From NCBI RefSeq assembly GCF_900109465.1, contig NZ_FOAZ01000004.1, positions 434,001 through 498,000 on the forward strand: a stretch of DNA of 64,000 bases. The letters run 5' to 3'. The notes below the pieces were generated by a model. It ran no database searches. It was not told the origin of the DNA and saw nothing but the letters and a program-made list of their open reading frames with translations. Shown one piece after another: positions 17,557 through 26,847 of the stretch. Numbering within the stretch: the first letter of the stretch is position 1; every line of letters begins with the position of its first letter. Source of the stretch: Streptacidiphilus jiangxiensis. Lineage in GTDB: Bacteria > Actinomycetota > Actinomycetes > Streptomycetales > Streptomycetaceae. The position numbers and the translations under genes are program-made.

Positions 17557-19140
17557 TCAGGAACCGGCAGGCCAGCTGACCTGCGTCGAGTGGTAGTAGT
17601 TCACCCCCATCGCCTTCCAGCGCGGGCCCTGCGCCCCGAGCCGTGCGGTGAACGCCGTCTGGTCGTGCGTCGACCAGGGGGACCAGCCCAGCTCCGCGAG
17701 GGCCGGCAGGCGCGGGAACGCCATGTAGTCGATGTCGGCGGAGGTGACGATCGTCTCCGTCCACAGCGGGCCCTCCACGCCGGCGACCTGCGAGCCGCTG
17801 ACGCCGGTGAGGTAGTTGCCCGGGTCCCAGCCGTAGGCGGTGTCGACGTCGACCAGGCCCGCCCAGGTCTGGCCGAGCCTGGTCTTTCGGGTGTACTTCA
17901 TGTCCAGGTAGGCGTGGTTGGCCGGGGACATCACCACCTCGGTGCCGTTCGCCGCCGCCGCGGCGAGGTTGGGCGCGCTGGTGGTGGTGCCCCAGAACTG
18001 CGCCTGAGCGCCCGCGGGCGGGGTGCCCGCGTTGGTGATGTCGTGCCAGCCCATCACCGACTTGCCGTGGGCGGTGACGATCGCCTCGGCCTTGCCGATG
18101 AACGTCGCGTAGTCCGAGGCCGAGGTGGAACTGGCCTCGTCGCCGCCGATGTGGAGGTAGGGGCCGGGGGTGAGCGCGGCGAGCTCACCGAGGACCTGGT
18201 CGACGAAGGTGTAGGTGAGCGGCAGCGACACGCACAGCGAGCTGAAGCCCACGTTGGTGCCGGTGTAGAGGGCGGGGGCGACGCCGTTGCAGTTCAGTGA
18301 GGCGTAGGAGGCCAGCGCCGCGTTGGTGTGACCCGGCATGTCGATCTCCGGGACGACCGTCATGTAGCGGGAGGCGGCGTAGGCGACGACCGCGGAGTAG
18401 TCGGCCTGGGTCCAGTAGCCGCCCGTACCGCCGCCGACCTCCGTGCTGCCGCCGTAGGTGGCCAGGTCGGGCCAGCTGTTGACGGCGATGCGCCAGCCCT
18501 GGTCGTCGCTCAGGTGCAGGTGCAGGTAGTTGACCTTGTAGAGCGCCAACTCGTCGATGTAGCGCTCCACCTGCGCGGGTGTGAAGAAGTGGCGGGCGAT
18601 GTCGAGCATCGCGCCCCGGTAGCCGAAGCGCGGGTGGTCGAGGATCGTGCCGCCGGGCAGCGTCCACGGGCCGGGCTGGACCGTCGGGCTCATCACCGAG
18701 CCGGGCAGCAGCTGCAGCAGCGTCTGCACGCCGTGGAACAGCCCGGCGGCCTGCTGCGCCTGGATCAGCACGCCGCCGCTCGTGCTGACGGTGAGCTGGT
18801 AGCCCTCGGCGCCGACGGACGCCGGGGCGCCGGAGAGGGAGAGGGCGATCGTGCCCGGGCTCGCCGCCCCCACCGTCAGCGGGAGCGCGTATCCGGTGGA
18901 GGCGCGCAGGATCCCCGCCAGGTAGCCGCCGGTGTTCGCGTCGTCGGAGGTGATGGTGGCGGTGGCGGGCAGGGTGAAGGTGGTGCCGTCGGCGGTCTCG
19001 CTGACCGGGGCCGGGACGACGACGTTCGGGAAGGTGCTCGCCGCGACGGCCGGGCCCGCGCCGGCACCGAGGCCGGCGCAGACCAGACCGAGGGCGGTCA
19101 GCACCACGACGAGCAGCCGTCGCGCACTGAGTCGCTTCAT
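17557..19140 (-). CDS. Secreted beta-N-acetylhexosaminidase (GH20)
   Basis: Releases terminal N-acetylglucosamine from chitin oligosaccharides by substrate-assisted catalysis. The 527 residues comprise a signal peptide (RRLLVVVLTALGLVCAGLGA, cleavage near AVAA), a GH20b-like N-terminal domain to about residue 155, and a GH20 barrel. The catalytic Asp-Glu pair is at 334-335 in HIGGDEAS; other family motifs are FGYRGAMLDIARHF, HLHLSDDQGWRI, VPEIDMPGHT and a late EGPLWTE. It begins seven bases after the stop of the exo-glucosaminidase gene, so both are one transcript for breakdown of chitosan/chitin fragments. Confidence 0.93.
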   Translation of the reverse strand: MKRLSARRLLVVVLTALGLVCAGLGAGAGPAVAASTFPNVVVPAPVSETADGTTFTLPATATITSDDANTGGYLAGILRASTGYALPLTVGAASPGTIALSLSGAPASVGAEGYQLTVSTSGGVLIQAQQAAGLFHGVQTLLQLLPGSVMSPTVQPGPWTLPGGTILDHPRFGYRGAMLDIARHFFTPAQVERYIDELALYKVNYLHLHLSDDQGWRIAVNSWPDLATYGGSTEVGGGTGGYWTQADYSAVVAYAASRYMTVVPEIDMPGHTNAALASYASLNCNGVAPALYTGTNVGFSSLCVSLPLTYTFVDQVLGELAALTPGPYLHIGGDEASSTSASDYATFIGKAEAIVTAHGKSVMGWHDITNAGTPPAGAQAQFWGTTTSAPNLAAAAANGTEVVMSPANHAYLDMKYTRKTRLGQTWAGLVDVDTAYGWDPGNYLTGVSGSQVAGVEGPLWTETIVTSADIDYMAFPRLPALAELGWSPWSTHDQTAFTARLGAQGPRWKAMGVNYYHSTQVSWPAGS

Positions 19141-19147
19141 GCGCTGA

Positions 19148-22006
19148 TCACCCCGCGACCGTGTCGGTCTTGGCGACGTTCCAGCCGGAGAGGCTGACGA
19201 CCGGCGTTGCGCCCTGCAGATCGGCGGAGCTGTAGCTCGCGGTGAGCGTCTCCGACTCGCCGGGCCAGAGGGTGACGTCGTTGTCGCTCCAGATGGACGA
19301 CTGCAGCTCGTTGTCGCCCGCCAGCTCGGTGCCGCTCGCCGTGCCGCGGCGCAGGTCGGCGCGGAGGAAGAAGCCGACGGCGGGGGTGGTGGAGGTGTTG
19401 GTGACGGTGACCGTGACCAGCTTGTCCGAGCCGTTCGGCCCTGCCTGGTTGCTGGTTGCGGCGGTGACGGAGACCGTCGCGGGGGCCAGACTCCGCAGCG
19501 CGCTCAGGTTGGCGTAGGAGCTCATGGATGCCTGCGGCTGACCGATGGTCTTGGTCCAGTTGACGGCGTCGGTCGTGGTGTTGTTCCAGTAGACGTTGCG
19601 GTCCACCAGCACTCCGTTCTGACGCAGCAGCAGTTCGACGAAGTACACCGTGCCCGCGGCCGTCGGGATCTTCGGCGTGAGCACCTTGTTCTGCACCTGC
19701 TGCGAGGCGAGCGAGAGCGTGCCGCTGGTCTGGTCGTCCAGCACGCTCCCGGCGGTGTTGTAGACCTTCGCCTCGACGGTCAGCCCACTCTGCGCCGCGC
19801 CGCCGAGGTTGTCCACGGTCACGGTGTTGTTGTCCAGGGCGTAGAGCGCGTGCAGCGGCCGGTTGGCCTTCTGCGCTCCGAAGAAGGCGCCGGCCTGGTC
19901 GCCGTCGTTGTTCCACAGCGACCAGAGCATCGTCGGCCAGCCCTTGTTCAGCTGCCAGTAGATCGTGCCGGTGGAGGGCTGGGCGGCGTTCGTGGAGTGG
20001 TCGACGAAGGCCTCGAACTGGGCGCGGGTGTCCTCGTAGTTCTGGACCTGCGCCTCCTCGACGTACTGGGCGAGACTGGTCGGCGCGCCGTAGCGGTCGG
20101 TGACGGCGGTGTCGAGGTTGTCGTTGGTCCCGAAGTGGTAGCCGGTGTGCCGGGTTCCCTCGTAGTTGTCGTGGTACTGGTTGGCGCTCGGGCTCTGCCA
20201 CAGCGCCGTCTGGTCGGCGGCGGACAGGAAGCGGTTGATCGAGTCGAGGGTGGGGATGGTGTTGCCCGCGCTCTGCTCGCTGTCGTAGCCCCAACTGCCG
20301 CCCGCGTTGGTGAGGGTGGCGTCACCGCTGGGGTAGTGCGTGGTGTCGTACCAGTAGTTCGGCGGGACCCAGTCGTACGGGCCCTCCTTCTCGCCGGAGG
20401 CGCCGAGCTGCGGACTGGAGTTGTACTCGGCCGAGGAGATGAACGGGCCGGTGTAGTCGGCGGCGGCGAAGCCGTTCAGCGCGAGCGTCTCCTGCGTCGC
20501 GGTCGGCGCGTTGTCGCTCCACTGGAAGCTGAAGACGGAGGGGTGGTTGCGCAGGATCTGGCCCAGCGACTGGGCCGTCAGCTGGTAGTCGGCCTGCTGG
20601 GCGGTGGTGTAGCTGGTGTTCTCCCAGAAGTCGCAGCACTGGTAGCCGGCGTTGACGAGGATGCCGGCGGCGTCCATCTGCTGGTACCAGTCGGCGGGCA
20701 TCAGGTGGCCCTCCAAGCGGATGGTGTTCACGCCCATCGCCTTGAACAGCCCGATCTGCTTCGCGGTGTCGGCCGGGTCGTAGCGCAGGAACAGATCCGG
20801 ATCCCAACCGCCGCCGCGGACCACCAGCGGCACGTTGTTGATTTTGAACGCCCGCACCCCGCTCGGGGCCATGGTCGAGGCGCCGGTGAGGTAGGAGGTG
20901 ACGGTGCGGATGCCGAAGGTCTCGCTCGTCGAGTTGAGCGTCGTCCCGCTCTGGGCGACGGACGTCGCCAGCGTGTAGAGCGGCTGCGCGCCGAGCTGGT
21001 AGGGCCACCAGATCTGCGGCGACGCGAGGGTGAGGGAGGGGAACGCGGTGGGGGTGAAGCTCACCGTCTGCGTGCTGCCGGCCGGGACCGTGACGTTCTG
21101 GCTGACGGTGACCGGGGTGCCACCGGTGCCGGGCGGCGTGACCGTCGCACTCACCGTGCCGGTCTGCGCGGCGGTGGTGGTGTTGGTGACGGCGGCCTTC
21201 ACGGTGAGGGCGGAGCTGGAGAGATCGGCGGCGGTGCTCTGGTCGACGTGTGCGTCGCCGATCACCAGCGCCCCGGCGGTCTGGAGCTGGACCGGGAACT
21301 GGATGCCGGTGTTGTTGTCCGGGGGGATCTGGGTCCAGTCCACGTCGTCGAGGGTGAGCATGGTGGTCGGGTTGTTCGGATAGACCTCGATGGCCACGGA
21401 GTTGGTGCCGGAGCGCAGCAGGCTCGTCACGTCGAACACGTTGCGGGCGTAGTCGCCGCTCACGGTCGCCGAGGTGGCGACCTCGGTGCCGTCCACCCAG
21501 ACGTCGGCCTGCCCGACGACGCCGTTGAGGATCAGCTTGGCGTCCTGCCCGGCGGGCGGCGCGGTGAAGTCGGTGCGGTACCACCAGGGCGTGGAGAACT
21601 GCGCGATGCTCTCCGCGCCGACCTTGGTCATCTGGCCGAAGCAGGTCTTCATGGTGGTGGAGACGAAGACGTTGGGGCAGCCGCCGTTCTGCAGCAGCGC
21701 GTTGATCTCGGTGCCCGGCGCGCCGCCGCCGTCGTTGCCGACGGACAGCCAGTTGGTGGTGCTGAAGCCGGGGGTGGAGATCGCCGCACCGCCCTGGGTG
21801 GCGGTGGCGGAGGTGAGCACCCGCCACCCGCCGGTGGCGCCGAGGTTGCTGACGGCGGTGGAACCGGTGGCGGGGTCGGCGAACGCGACAGGCGCGGCCG
21901 AGGGGGTGGGGGAGTGGGTGGTGTGGTCGGGGACGGTGAGGGAGACGGCGGCGAGACAGGCCGCGGCGACGAGGACTCCGGTGCGGGGGAGACGGGTTAA
22001 GGCCAT
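19148..22006 (-). CDS. csxA: Secreted exo-beta-D-glucosaminidase (GH2, CsxA type)
   Basis: Removes glucosamine from the non-reducing end of chitosan oligomers. The 952-residue protein has a signal peptide (RTGVLVAAACLAAVSLTV), then a GH2 sugar-binding domain (WYRTDFTAPPAGQDAKLILN), an immunoglobulin-like domain, the barrel and C-terminal beta domains. CsxA hallmarks include VRGGGWDPDLFLRYD, NTIRLEGHLMPADWYQQMD, FSFQWSDNAPT and the likely nucleophile Glu at about 577 in YDSEQSAG. ATG 22006 follows GAGGAG; the frame is open further upstream but that part crosses the operator. It is the first gene of an operon with the GH20 enzyme, presumably induced by chitosan sugars through the palindrome upstream. 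Confidence 0.9.
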   Translation of the reverse strand: MALTRLPRTGVLVAAACLAAVSLTVPDHTTHSPTPSAAPVAFADPATGSTAVSNLGATGGWRVLTSATATQGGAAISTPGFSTTNWLSVGNDGGGAPGTEINALLQNGGCPNVFVSTTMKTCFGQMTKVGAESIAQFSTPWWYRTDFTAPPAGQDAKLILNGVVGQADVWVDGTEVATSATVSGDYARNVFDVTSLLRSGTNSVAIEVYPNNPTTMLTLDDVDWTQIPPDNNTGIQFPVQLQTAGALVIGDAHVDQSTAADLSSSALTVKAAVTNTTTAAQTGTVSATVTPPGTGGTPVTVSQNVTVPAGSTQTVSFTPTAFPSLTLASPQIWWPYQLGAQPLYTLATSVAQSGTTLNSTSETFGIRTVTSYLTGASTMAPSGVRAFKINNVPLVVRGGGWDPDLFLRYDPADTAKQIGLFKAMGVNTIRLEGHLMPADWYQQMDAAGILVNAGYQCCDFWENTSYTTAQQADYQLTAQSLGQILRNHPSVFSFQWSDNAPTATQETLALNGFAAADYTGPFISSAEYNSSPQLGASGEKEGPYDWVPPNYWYDTTHYPSGDATLTNAGGSWGYDSEQSAGNTIPTLDSINRFLSAADQTALWQSPSANQYHDNYEGTRHTGYHFGTNDNLDTAVTDRYGAPTSLAQYVEEAQVQNYEDTRAQFEAFVDHSTNAAQPSTGTIYWQLNKGWPTMLWSLWNNDGDQAGAFFGAQKANRPLHALYALDNNTVTVDNLGGAAQSGLTVEAKVYNTAGSVLDDQTSGTLSLASQQVQNKVLTPKIPTAAGTVYFVELLLRQNGVLVDRNVYWNNTTTDAVNWTKTIGQPQASMSSYANLSALRSLAPATVSVTAATSNQAGPNGSDKLVTVTVTNTSTTPAVGFFLRADLRRGTASGTELAGDNELQSSIWSDNDVTLWPGESETLTASYSSADLQGATPVVSLSGWNVAKTDTVAG

Positions 22007-22026
22007 GGTGCACTGCTCCTCTCTTG

Positions 22027-22044
22027 TTAAGTTAAATAACTTAA
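22027..22044. promoter_or_regulatory. AT-rich palindrome TTAAGTTAAATAACTTAA before the chitosan operon
   Basis: Eight-base perfect arms TTAAGTTA and TAACTTAA around AA, ending 20 bases before the csxA ATG and just before its ribosome site. In this GC-rich setting an 18-base AT-rich inverted repeat at this place is very likely the operator of a sugar-responsive repressor. It does not look like the DasR site (ACTGGTCTAGACCAGT). Confidence 0.7.
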
Positions 22045-22228
22045 TTTGAACGCCGCGAGAGGACAAGAGAGAGGAGCGCAGCAGAGTGGTTCCGCGGTCG
22101 CACGGTGGCCCGTGACTGCGATCGCCGCCGCCGTGCAGGAGTTGCTGGAGGTTCAAGGCGCTTGCGCAGCCCGGGAGTTGATCGACCCTCGTCGGTACCG
22201 CCCGGCGGCAGCTGCGCCGGGCCTGGGA

Positions 22229-22429
22229 TCAGGCGGCGGCGGCTATCTCCCGGACGCGCTCCTGGCTCTCGGCCTGTCGGGCGGAGTGGTACTCGTCCAG
22301 GAGCAGCGCGTAGCGCTCGCGCTCGGTGGGCGTGAGCGCGCGACCGCGGGCGCCCGAGACCAGGGCGCGGATGCGGGAGTTGGCCAGCTCTGCGGGCGAG
22401 AGCGGCGTGATGACGTGCGCGTTCAGCAT
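22229..22429 (-). CDS. Small conserved protein, unknown function
   Basis: A 66-residue acidic/basic helical protein (ITPLSPAELANSRIRALVSG, then LTPTERERYALLLDEYHSAR). Composition and codon pattern look like a real gene rather than a shadow frame. No ribosome site is obvious, but a TAGATT element lies about six bases before the ATG, which would suit a leaderless transcript. Its function is not recognised. It is transcribed away from the next gene at 22549. Confidence 0.6.
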   Translation of the reverse strand: MLNAHVITPLSPAELANSRIRALVSGARGRALTPTERERYALLLDEYHSARQAESQERVREIAAAA

Positions 22430-22548
22430 GGGAGAAATCTATCGGTCGGCACTGACAATGCGCTCGCGAGTTTGCGGCGGCCATGTTTGCCGAGGCTCCG
22501 AGCCGGGGAGGAGGACCGATTCGGCTGACGGCAGAGGGGGGCGGAGGC

Positions 22549-22890
22549 GTGACCGAAAGCGTGAGCGGGGGCGGGAGCGAGGAGCGTCGTGAGGAGGCGT
22601 CGGTGCGGCTCAGGGCCGAGCCGGGCCGGTACGTGGACGCCGTGCTGCGTGCGGACGGCGCCCTCGTCCTCAAGGGGCAACTGCTGCGACCGGGGCTGCC
22701 CGAGTACGAGTACGTCGTGACGCTGCCCGCCGAGCAGGTGCCGGCCCTGCTGGACTCGCTCGGGGTGGCGGCCGTGGGCGGCCTGCTGCCGGCCCTGCTG
22801 GACCGCAGTGAGGAGATCACGCCGCGGACCCACGCCTGGTTGCGTGAGCTCGGGCTGCGGCCCGAGCTCTGGGTGCACCTCGAGGACTGA
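22549..22890 (+). CDS. Conserved hypothetical protein
   Basis: A 113-residue soluble protein (VRLRAEPGRYVDAVLRADGALVLKGQ; EYVVTLPAEQVPALLDSLGV) with an alpha-beta look and an acidic C-terminus. GTG at 22549 is chosen because GGAGG lies just before it; the in-frame ATG at 22483 would add a Gly-rich non-conserved-looking leader. It is convergent with the following gene. The function is unknown. Confidence 0.65.
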   Translation: MTESVSGGGSEERREEASVRLRAEPGRYVDAVLRADGALVLKGQLLRPGLPEYEYVVTLPAEQVPALLDSLGVAAVGGLLPALLDRSEEITPRTHAWLRELGLRPELWVHLED

Positions 22891-22894
22891 CGGG

Positions 22895-22920
22895 GCCGGC
22901 CCGCCGTGCCGCAGGCCGGC
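22895..22920. terminator. Possible hairpin between convergent genes
   Basis: GCCGGCC and GGCCGGC are separated by twelve bases in the 38-base gap between two convergent stop codons. The stem is short and there is no U tract. Confidence 0.35.
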
Positions 22921-22928
22921 GGAGGCGA

Positions 22929-23621
22929 TCACCCGCCCCGGTCGGGGCGTTGGCGTTCCTTCAGCTGGCGGCGGCACTCCGCCGCGAGGTGGGGATAGGT
23001 CGCGCCGATCGCCTCGTAGACGCGGCGGCGCAGCGCCTGCTCCGCCTCGACGCGGCCGGCGGCGCCGTGGAGGCCGTCGAGGACCGCGTCGTACTCGGTG
23101 AGCGCGTGGCGCAGGTAGTTGACCTGCCACCGGCGCAGCGCGCCGGGCTCGGCGGCGTCGGCGCGGGCCGGGGCCGCGTGGTGGTCCTCGCGGCGGCAGG
23201 CGCGTTGGGCGTCGCGCTGGTTGCGGTGGGCGACGGCACGACGGGTCAGGCACTCGGGCGTCAGCCGGGGCACCTGGATGCGCACGCCCTCGACCTCGGC
23301 GAGGATCTGGCGGCGCCGACGTTCGGAGGCGAGGCGGGAGCAGCCGGCCCGGCGGGACGCCGCGGTGGCGAGCGCGGCGAAGGCGTCCGTCGCCTCGGCG
23401 GCCTCGACCCGGGCGACGGCGTAGAGCCGGGACGGCGCCGCGCCGCGGAAGTGCGGGTTGCGGACCGTCAGGTCGGGCGGGCCGAGCAGTTTGGCGACCA
23501 TGCTGGGCGTCCAGCCGCGGTGCCGGAGCCCGGCCAGGGAGAGGTGTCGCGCCCGGGGCGCGCTGGGTGTGCTCGGCGTGCCGGCCGTGTTCGGGTCGTT
23601 GGGGAGCTGATGGGCGTTCAT
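22929..23621 (-). CDS. Conserved actinobacterial protein of unknown function
   Basis: A 230-residue basic, helical protein. The segment HRGWTPSMVAKLLGPPDLTVRNPHFRGAAPSRLY resembles a winged or MerR-like substrate-reading module found in Streptomyces conserved unknowns, followed by long Arg/Ala/Glu helices that may form coiled coil. A nucleic-acid-related role is plausible but unproven. ATG at 23621 (preceded by GGGGG) is preferred: the alternative ATG at 23720 has no ribosome site and its frame would run through the promoter of the divergent aldehyde dehydrogenase gene. Confidence 0.65.
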   Translation of the reverse strand: MNAHQLPNDPNTAGTPSTPSAPRARHLSLAGLRHRGWTPSMVAKLLGPPDLTVRNPHFRGAAPSRLYAVARVEAAEATDAFAALATAASRRAGCSRLASERRRRQILAEVEGVRIQVPRLTPECLTRRAVAHRNQRDAQRACRREDHHAAPARADAAEPGALRRWQVNYLRHALTEYDAVLDGLHGAAGRVEAEQALRRRVYEAIGATYPHLAAECRRQLKERQRPDRGG

Positions 23622-23681
23622 GGCGACCCCCGCGGGAGGTGGGCTGGTCAGGGCCTGTGTGATCCGGTCTAGCGGGGACCA

Positions 23682-23710
23682 CTGACAGCGCTCGCAGTAA
23701 CCGGTAGAGT
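23682..23710 (+). promoter_or_regulatory. Promoter of the aldehyde dehydrogenase gene
   Basis: CTGACA (23682-23687) and TAGAGT (23705-23710) are separated by 17 bases, a good match to the housekeeping sigma consensus. Transcription would begin near 23717, giving a leader of about 35 bases that contains AGGAGG before the GTG at 23752. Confidence 0.65.
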
Positions 23711-23751
23711 CATGTGACATTGCACGGCGACGGACGGCAGGAGGCACGACG

Positions 23752-25242
23752 GTGGGCGCTGAGTCGGTGTGGAGCGTGGACCCGCGATCGGGTGAGCGGC
23801 GCGGGGACCGGCCGGTGGCGGTGGTCTCCGGAGCGGGCGCGGTGGACGCGACGGTCCGGGCGGCCCACGCGGCGCTGCCGGCGCTCGCGGATCGCGCGCG
23901 CCGGTCCGCGCTGCTGCGCGCCGCCGCCGAGCGCCTTCACGCCGCAGGTCCGGAGCTGATCGCCGCCGCCGACGCGGAGACCGCCCTCGGCGGCGCCCGG
24001 CTCACCGGCGAGCTCGCCCGGACCGTCTTCCAGCTGCGCTACTTCGCCGAGCTGGTCGACGCCGCCGCCGAGGCGGGCGGCTTCCTCGACATCCGGCGCG
24101 ACGGCGCCGACCCCGCACTGACCCCGCCCCGCCCCGACCTGTACCGGGTCAAGGTGCCGCTGGGCGTCGTCGGCGTCTTCGCGGCCAGCAACTTCCCCTT
24201 CGCGTTCAGCGTGCCCGGCGGCGACACGGCCACTGCCCTGGCCGCCGGCTGCCCCGTGGTCGTCAAGGCGCACCCGGACCACCCCGAGACCTCCGAGCTG
24301 GCGGCGGCGGCCCTGCGCGCCGCGGCCGTGGAGGTCGGGCTGCCGGAGGGGACCATCGGCCTGGTCCACGGCTTCGAGGCGGGCCCCGAGCTGGTGCGGC
24401 ACCCGCTCGTGGCCGGTGTCGGCTTCACCGGCTCACCGCGCGGCGGTCGCGCCCTCTTCGACCTGGCGGCGGCCCGGCCGCGGCCGATCCCGTTCCACGG
24501 CGAGCTCGGCAGCGTCAACCCCGTCCTGGTCACCGCGGCCGCGCTGGCCGAGCCGACCGCCGCGGAGGAGCTGGCCCGCGGCCTGGTGGGCTCGTTCACC
24601 CTGGGCATGGGTCAGTTCTGCACCAAGCCCGGCCTGGTGCTGCTGCCCGCCGGGGCCGCGGGGGACGCGTTCGAGAAGGCCGTCGCCGACGCCACCGCGC
24701 AGGCTCCGGCCGGTGTCCTGCTCGACCCGCGGATGCGCGAGGCCTTCCTCGACGGCTTCGCCGCCCGCGCCGGGCTCGCCGACGTGCAGACCCTCGCCCC
24801 GGCCGGCCCCGCGCCGACCGAGGGAGCCCCGCTCGCCGTCCGCTCCGGCGTGCTGAGCGTTCCGGCGGCGAGCGCGCTGCGCGGGTCGCACGAGTCCCTG
24901 CTGGAGGAGTGCTTCGGCCCGTCCACGGTCCTGGTCCGCTGTGCGGACGCCGCCGAGGCGGACGCCGTCCTCTCCCGCCTCGACGGCTGCCTGACGGCCA
25001 CCCTGCAGACCCCCGCCACCGACCCGGACGCCCCGGCCCACCTCGCCGCCCTGGCCCGCTTCGCCGGCCGCGTCCTGTTCGGCGGCTGGCCCACCGGCGT
25101 CGCCGTCGCCGACGCCATGCACCACGGCGGCCCGTACCCGGCCTCCACCTCGACCTCCACCTCCGTAGGCGGCACCGCCGTCGAGCGCTGGCTCCGCCCG
25201 GTCACCTTCCAGACCGTCCCGGACGCGCTGCTCCCGCGCTGA
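23752..25242 (+). CDS. Aldehyde dehydrogenase, NADP-type (ketoglutarate semialdehyde dehydrogenase-like)
   Basis: A 496-residue aldehyde dehydrogenase. It has the Glu general base at about 251 (FHGELGS), the nucleophile Cys at about 290 (GQFCTKPG) and the cofactor region ASNFPFAFSVPGGDTATALAAGCPVVVKAHP. These features match the branch containing 2,5-dioxovalerate (alpha-ketoglutarate semialdehyde) and other NADP-dependent dehydrogenases. The substrate is uncertain because no sugar-acid or hydroxyproline genes adjoin. GTG 23752 follows AGGAGG at seven bases. It has its own promoter. Confidence 0.9.
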   Translation: MGAESVWSVDPRSGERRGDRPVAVVSGAGAVDATVRAAHAALPALADRARRSALLRAAAERLHAAGPELIAAADAETALGGARLTGELARTVFQLRYFAELVDAAAEAGGFLDIRRDGADPALTPPRPDLYRVKVPLGVVGVFAASNFPFAFSVPGGDTATALAAGCPVVVKAHPDHPETSELAAAALRAAAVEVGLPEGTIGLVHGFEAGPELVRHPLVAGVGFTGSPRGGRALFDLAAARPRPIPFHGELGSVNPVLVTAAALAEPTAAEELARGLVGSFTLGMGQFCTKPGLVLLPAGAAGDAFEKAVADATAQAPAGVLLDPRMREAFLDGFAARAGLADVQTLAPAGPAPTEGAPLAVRSGVLSVPAASALRGSHESLLEECFGPSTVLVRCADAAEADAVLSRLDGCLTATLQTPATDPDAPAHLAALARFAGRVLFGGWPTGVAVADAMHHGGPYPASTSTSTSVGGTAVERWLRPVTFQTVPDALLPR

Positions 25243-25328
25243 TCGCGCGGCGGAAAGCAGGGGCCCGATCAGCGAGGGCCCGATCAGCAGGGGCGCTCTG
25301 TCAGTGGCGGCTGGCAGGATGCCCCGCC

Positions 25329-26846
25329 GTGGCAGAGCTGAACGATCATCGTGAGACGTCCGCCGAACGCCGGAGCGGAGCCGGCGTCAGGTCGCAAGGA
25401 GGCCCGGCCGGGGCCGCTGACGTGCCGGAACCCCGGACGGCCCGGTCGGCGCCGAAGGACCCGACGCGACCGCACGGCCCGGCCCGGTCGGCGGCCGGGG
25501 CGCCGGACCCAGGCGCCCGTACCGGGGACGACGGGCCACCCCTGCGGCGGACCCCGGACTACCTGCTGCTCTGGTGGGGCCAGAGCAGCAGCGCCGTCGG
25601 GGACGCGGTCAGTTCGATCGCGCTGCCGCTGCTGGCCATCGAGACGCTGCACGTCGGCGCCCTGCAGAACGGTGCGTTGCGGGCTGCGGAGCAGGTGGCG
25701 GCGCTCTTCGCGGCGCCGTTGGGGGTGGTGGTCGACCGGCTGCGACGTCGGCGGTTGATGATCGGGGCGGATCTGGCCCGACTGCTGTTGACCGCGCTGG
25801 TCGCCGGGGCGGCGCTGACCGGTTGGCTCTCCTTCCCGCTGGTGATCGGCGCCGCGCTGTTGATGGGGCTGCTCGACTCGCTCTTCGGCGTCGCCTACCA
25901 GAGCCACCTGCCCGACCTGTTGGAGGAGCGCCACCGGGTGTCCGGGACGGCCCAGTTGGGGACCGGCCGGTTCGGTGCGCTGACGGCGGGCTTCGCGCTC
26001 GGAGGCGTGCTGGTGGCCGCCGTCGGCGCGGCCCGCGCGCTGCTGGTCGACGCCGGATCGTTCCTGGTCAGCGCCCTCACCCTGCTGGCCGTGCGCCGTC
26101 CGGACCCGCATCACACCGCATCGTACGAGCACGGCACGCAGGCACGGGGCGCGGGCTTCGCCGAGGGGATCCGGCATCTGCGCGCGAACCGGAGCCTGGC
26201 CACGCTCGCCCTCGCCATGACGGGGATCTCCTTCGCGCTCTCCCTCTCCATCGCCGTGGAGATGCTGTTCCTGGTGCAGGGCCTGCACGCCTCCGCGTTC
26301 GCCGTCGGCGTGGTCTACGGCGTCCCGGTGGCGGCGGGCGTGCCGGGCAGCTGGCTGTCCGTGCGGCTGATGCGCCGCTACGGCCCGCAGCGCGTGATGA
26401 CGGGGACCCTGCTGCTGTACGCGCCGGTGCTCGCGGTGCCCCCGCTGGTGCCGGGCGGCGTCGCGGGGCTTGCCCTGATCGGCGTGGCGTGGGCGGTGTT
26501 CATCCTGCTGGCGAGCGCCTACAACGCGGCCAACAACGTGCTGCGGCAGGAGCTCACCCCGCCCGACGTCCGCGGCCGGGTCAACGCGCTGATCCGGTCG
26601 ATGGGCGCCGCGGCCAAGCTGGTGGCCGTGCTCGCGGGTGGTGTGCTGGGCACCGTGGTCGGACTGCGCGGCACGATGCTCGTGGCGGCGGTTGCGGTGC
26701 TGGTGCCGACCGCGGTGCTGGTGGGCGCGCGCGGTTTCCGCGCCCGCGGCGGGAGCGGCGCCCTCGCGGGGAGCGGCGGCCTCGCCGGGAGTGGTGTCGC
26801 GACGACGCGGCCGCCCGCGCCTTCCATCCGCCCCGGCCGGGAATAG
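25329..26846 (+). CDS. MFS transporter (drug or metabolite exporter type)
   Basis: About 505 residues with roughly twelve membrane segments. The pattern LLLWWGQSSSAVGDAVSSIALPLLA at the start, the loop VVDRLRRRRLMIGADL after helix 2 and LTPPDVRGRVNALIRSMG fit the enterobactin-exporter-like MFS branch common in actinobacteria. The open frame extends to 24909, but GTG at 25329 has CAGGA at ten bases; the 75 residues before the first helix are Pro/Ala/Arg-rich and cytoplasmic. Its TAG stop is separated by one base from the pepN ATG, so the two are probably translated together. The substrate is unknown. Confidence 0.85.
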   Translation: MAELNDHRETSAERRSGAGVRSQGGPAGAADVPEPRTARSAPKDPTRPHGPARSAAGAPDPGARTGDDGPPLRRTPDYLLLWWGQSSSAVGDAVSSIALPLLAIETLHVGALQNGALRAAEQVAALFAAPLGVVVDRLRRRRLMIGADLARLLLTALVAGAALTGWLSFPLVIGAALLMGLLDSLFGVAYQSHLPDLLEERHRVSGTAQLGTGRFGALTAGFALGGVLVAAVGAARALLVDAGSFLVSALTLLAVRRPDPHHTASYEHGTQARGAGFAEGIRHLRANRSLATLALAMTGISFALSLSIAVEMLFLVQGLHASAFAVGVVYGVPVAAGVPGSWLSVRLMRRYGPQRVMTGTLLLYAPVLAVPPLVPGGVAGLALIGVAWAVFILLASAYNAANNVLRQELTPPDVRGRVNALIRSMGAAAKLVAVLAGGVLGTVVGLRGTMLVAAVAVLVPTAVLVGARGFRARGGSGALAGSGGLAGSGVATTRPPAPSIRPGRE

Positions 26847-26847
26847 C

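Noticed and set aside
19850..22000. Plus-strand frame of 716 codons opposite csxA
   Set aside because: Val/Gly/Arg repeat-like composition; the minus strand encodes a recognised GH2 enzyme.
25256..25310. Short repeats of GGGCCCGATCAGC before the MFS gene
   Set aside because: Only two or three imperfect copies; too short to call a CRISPR or a mobile-element repeat.
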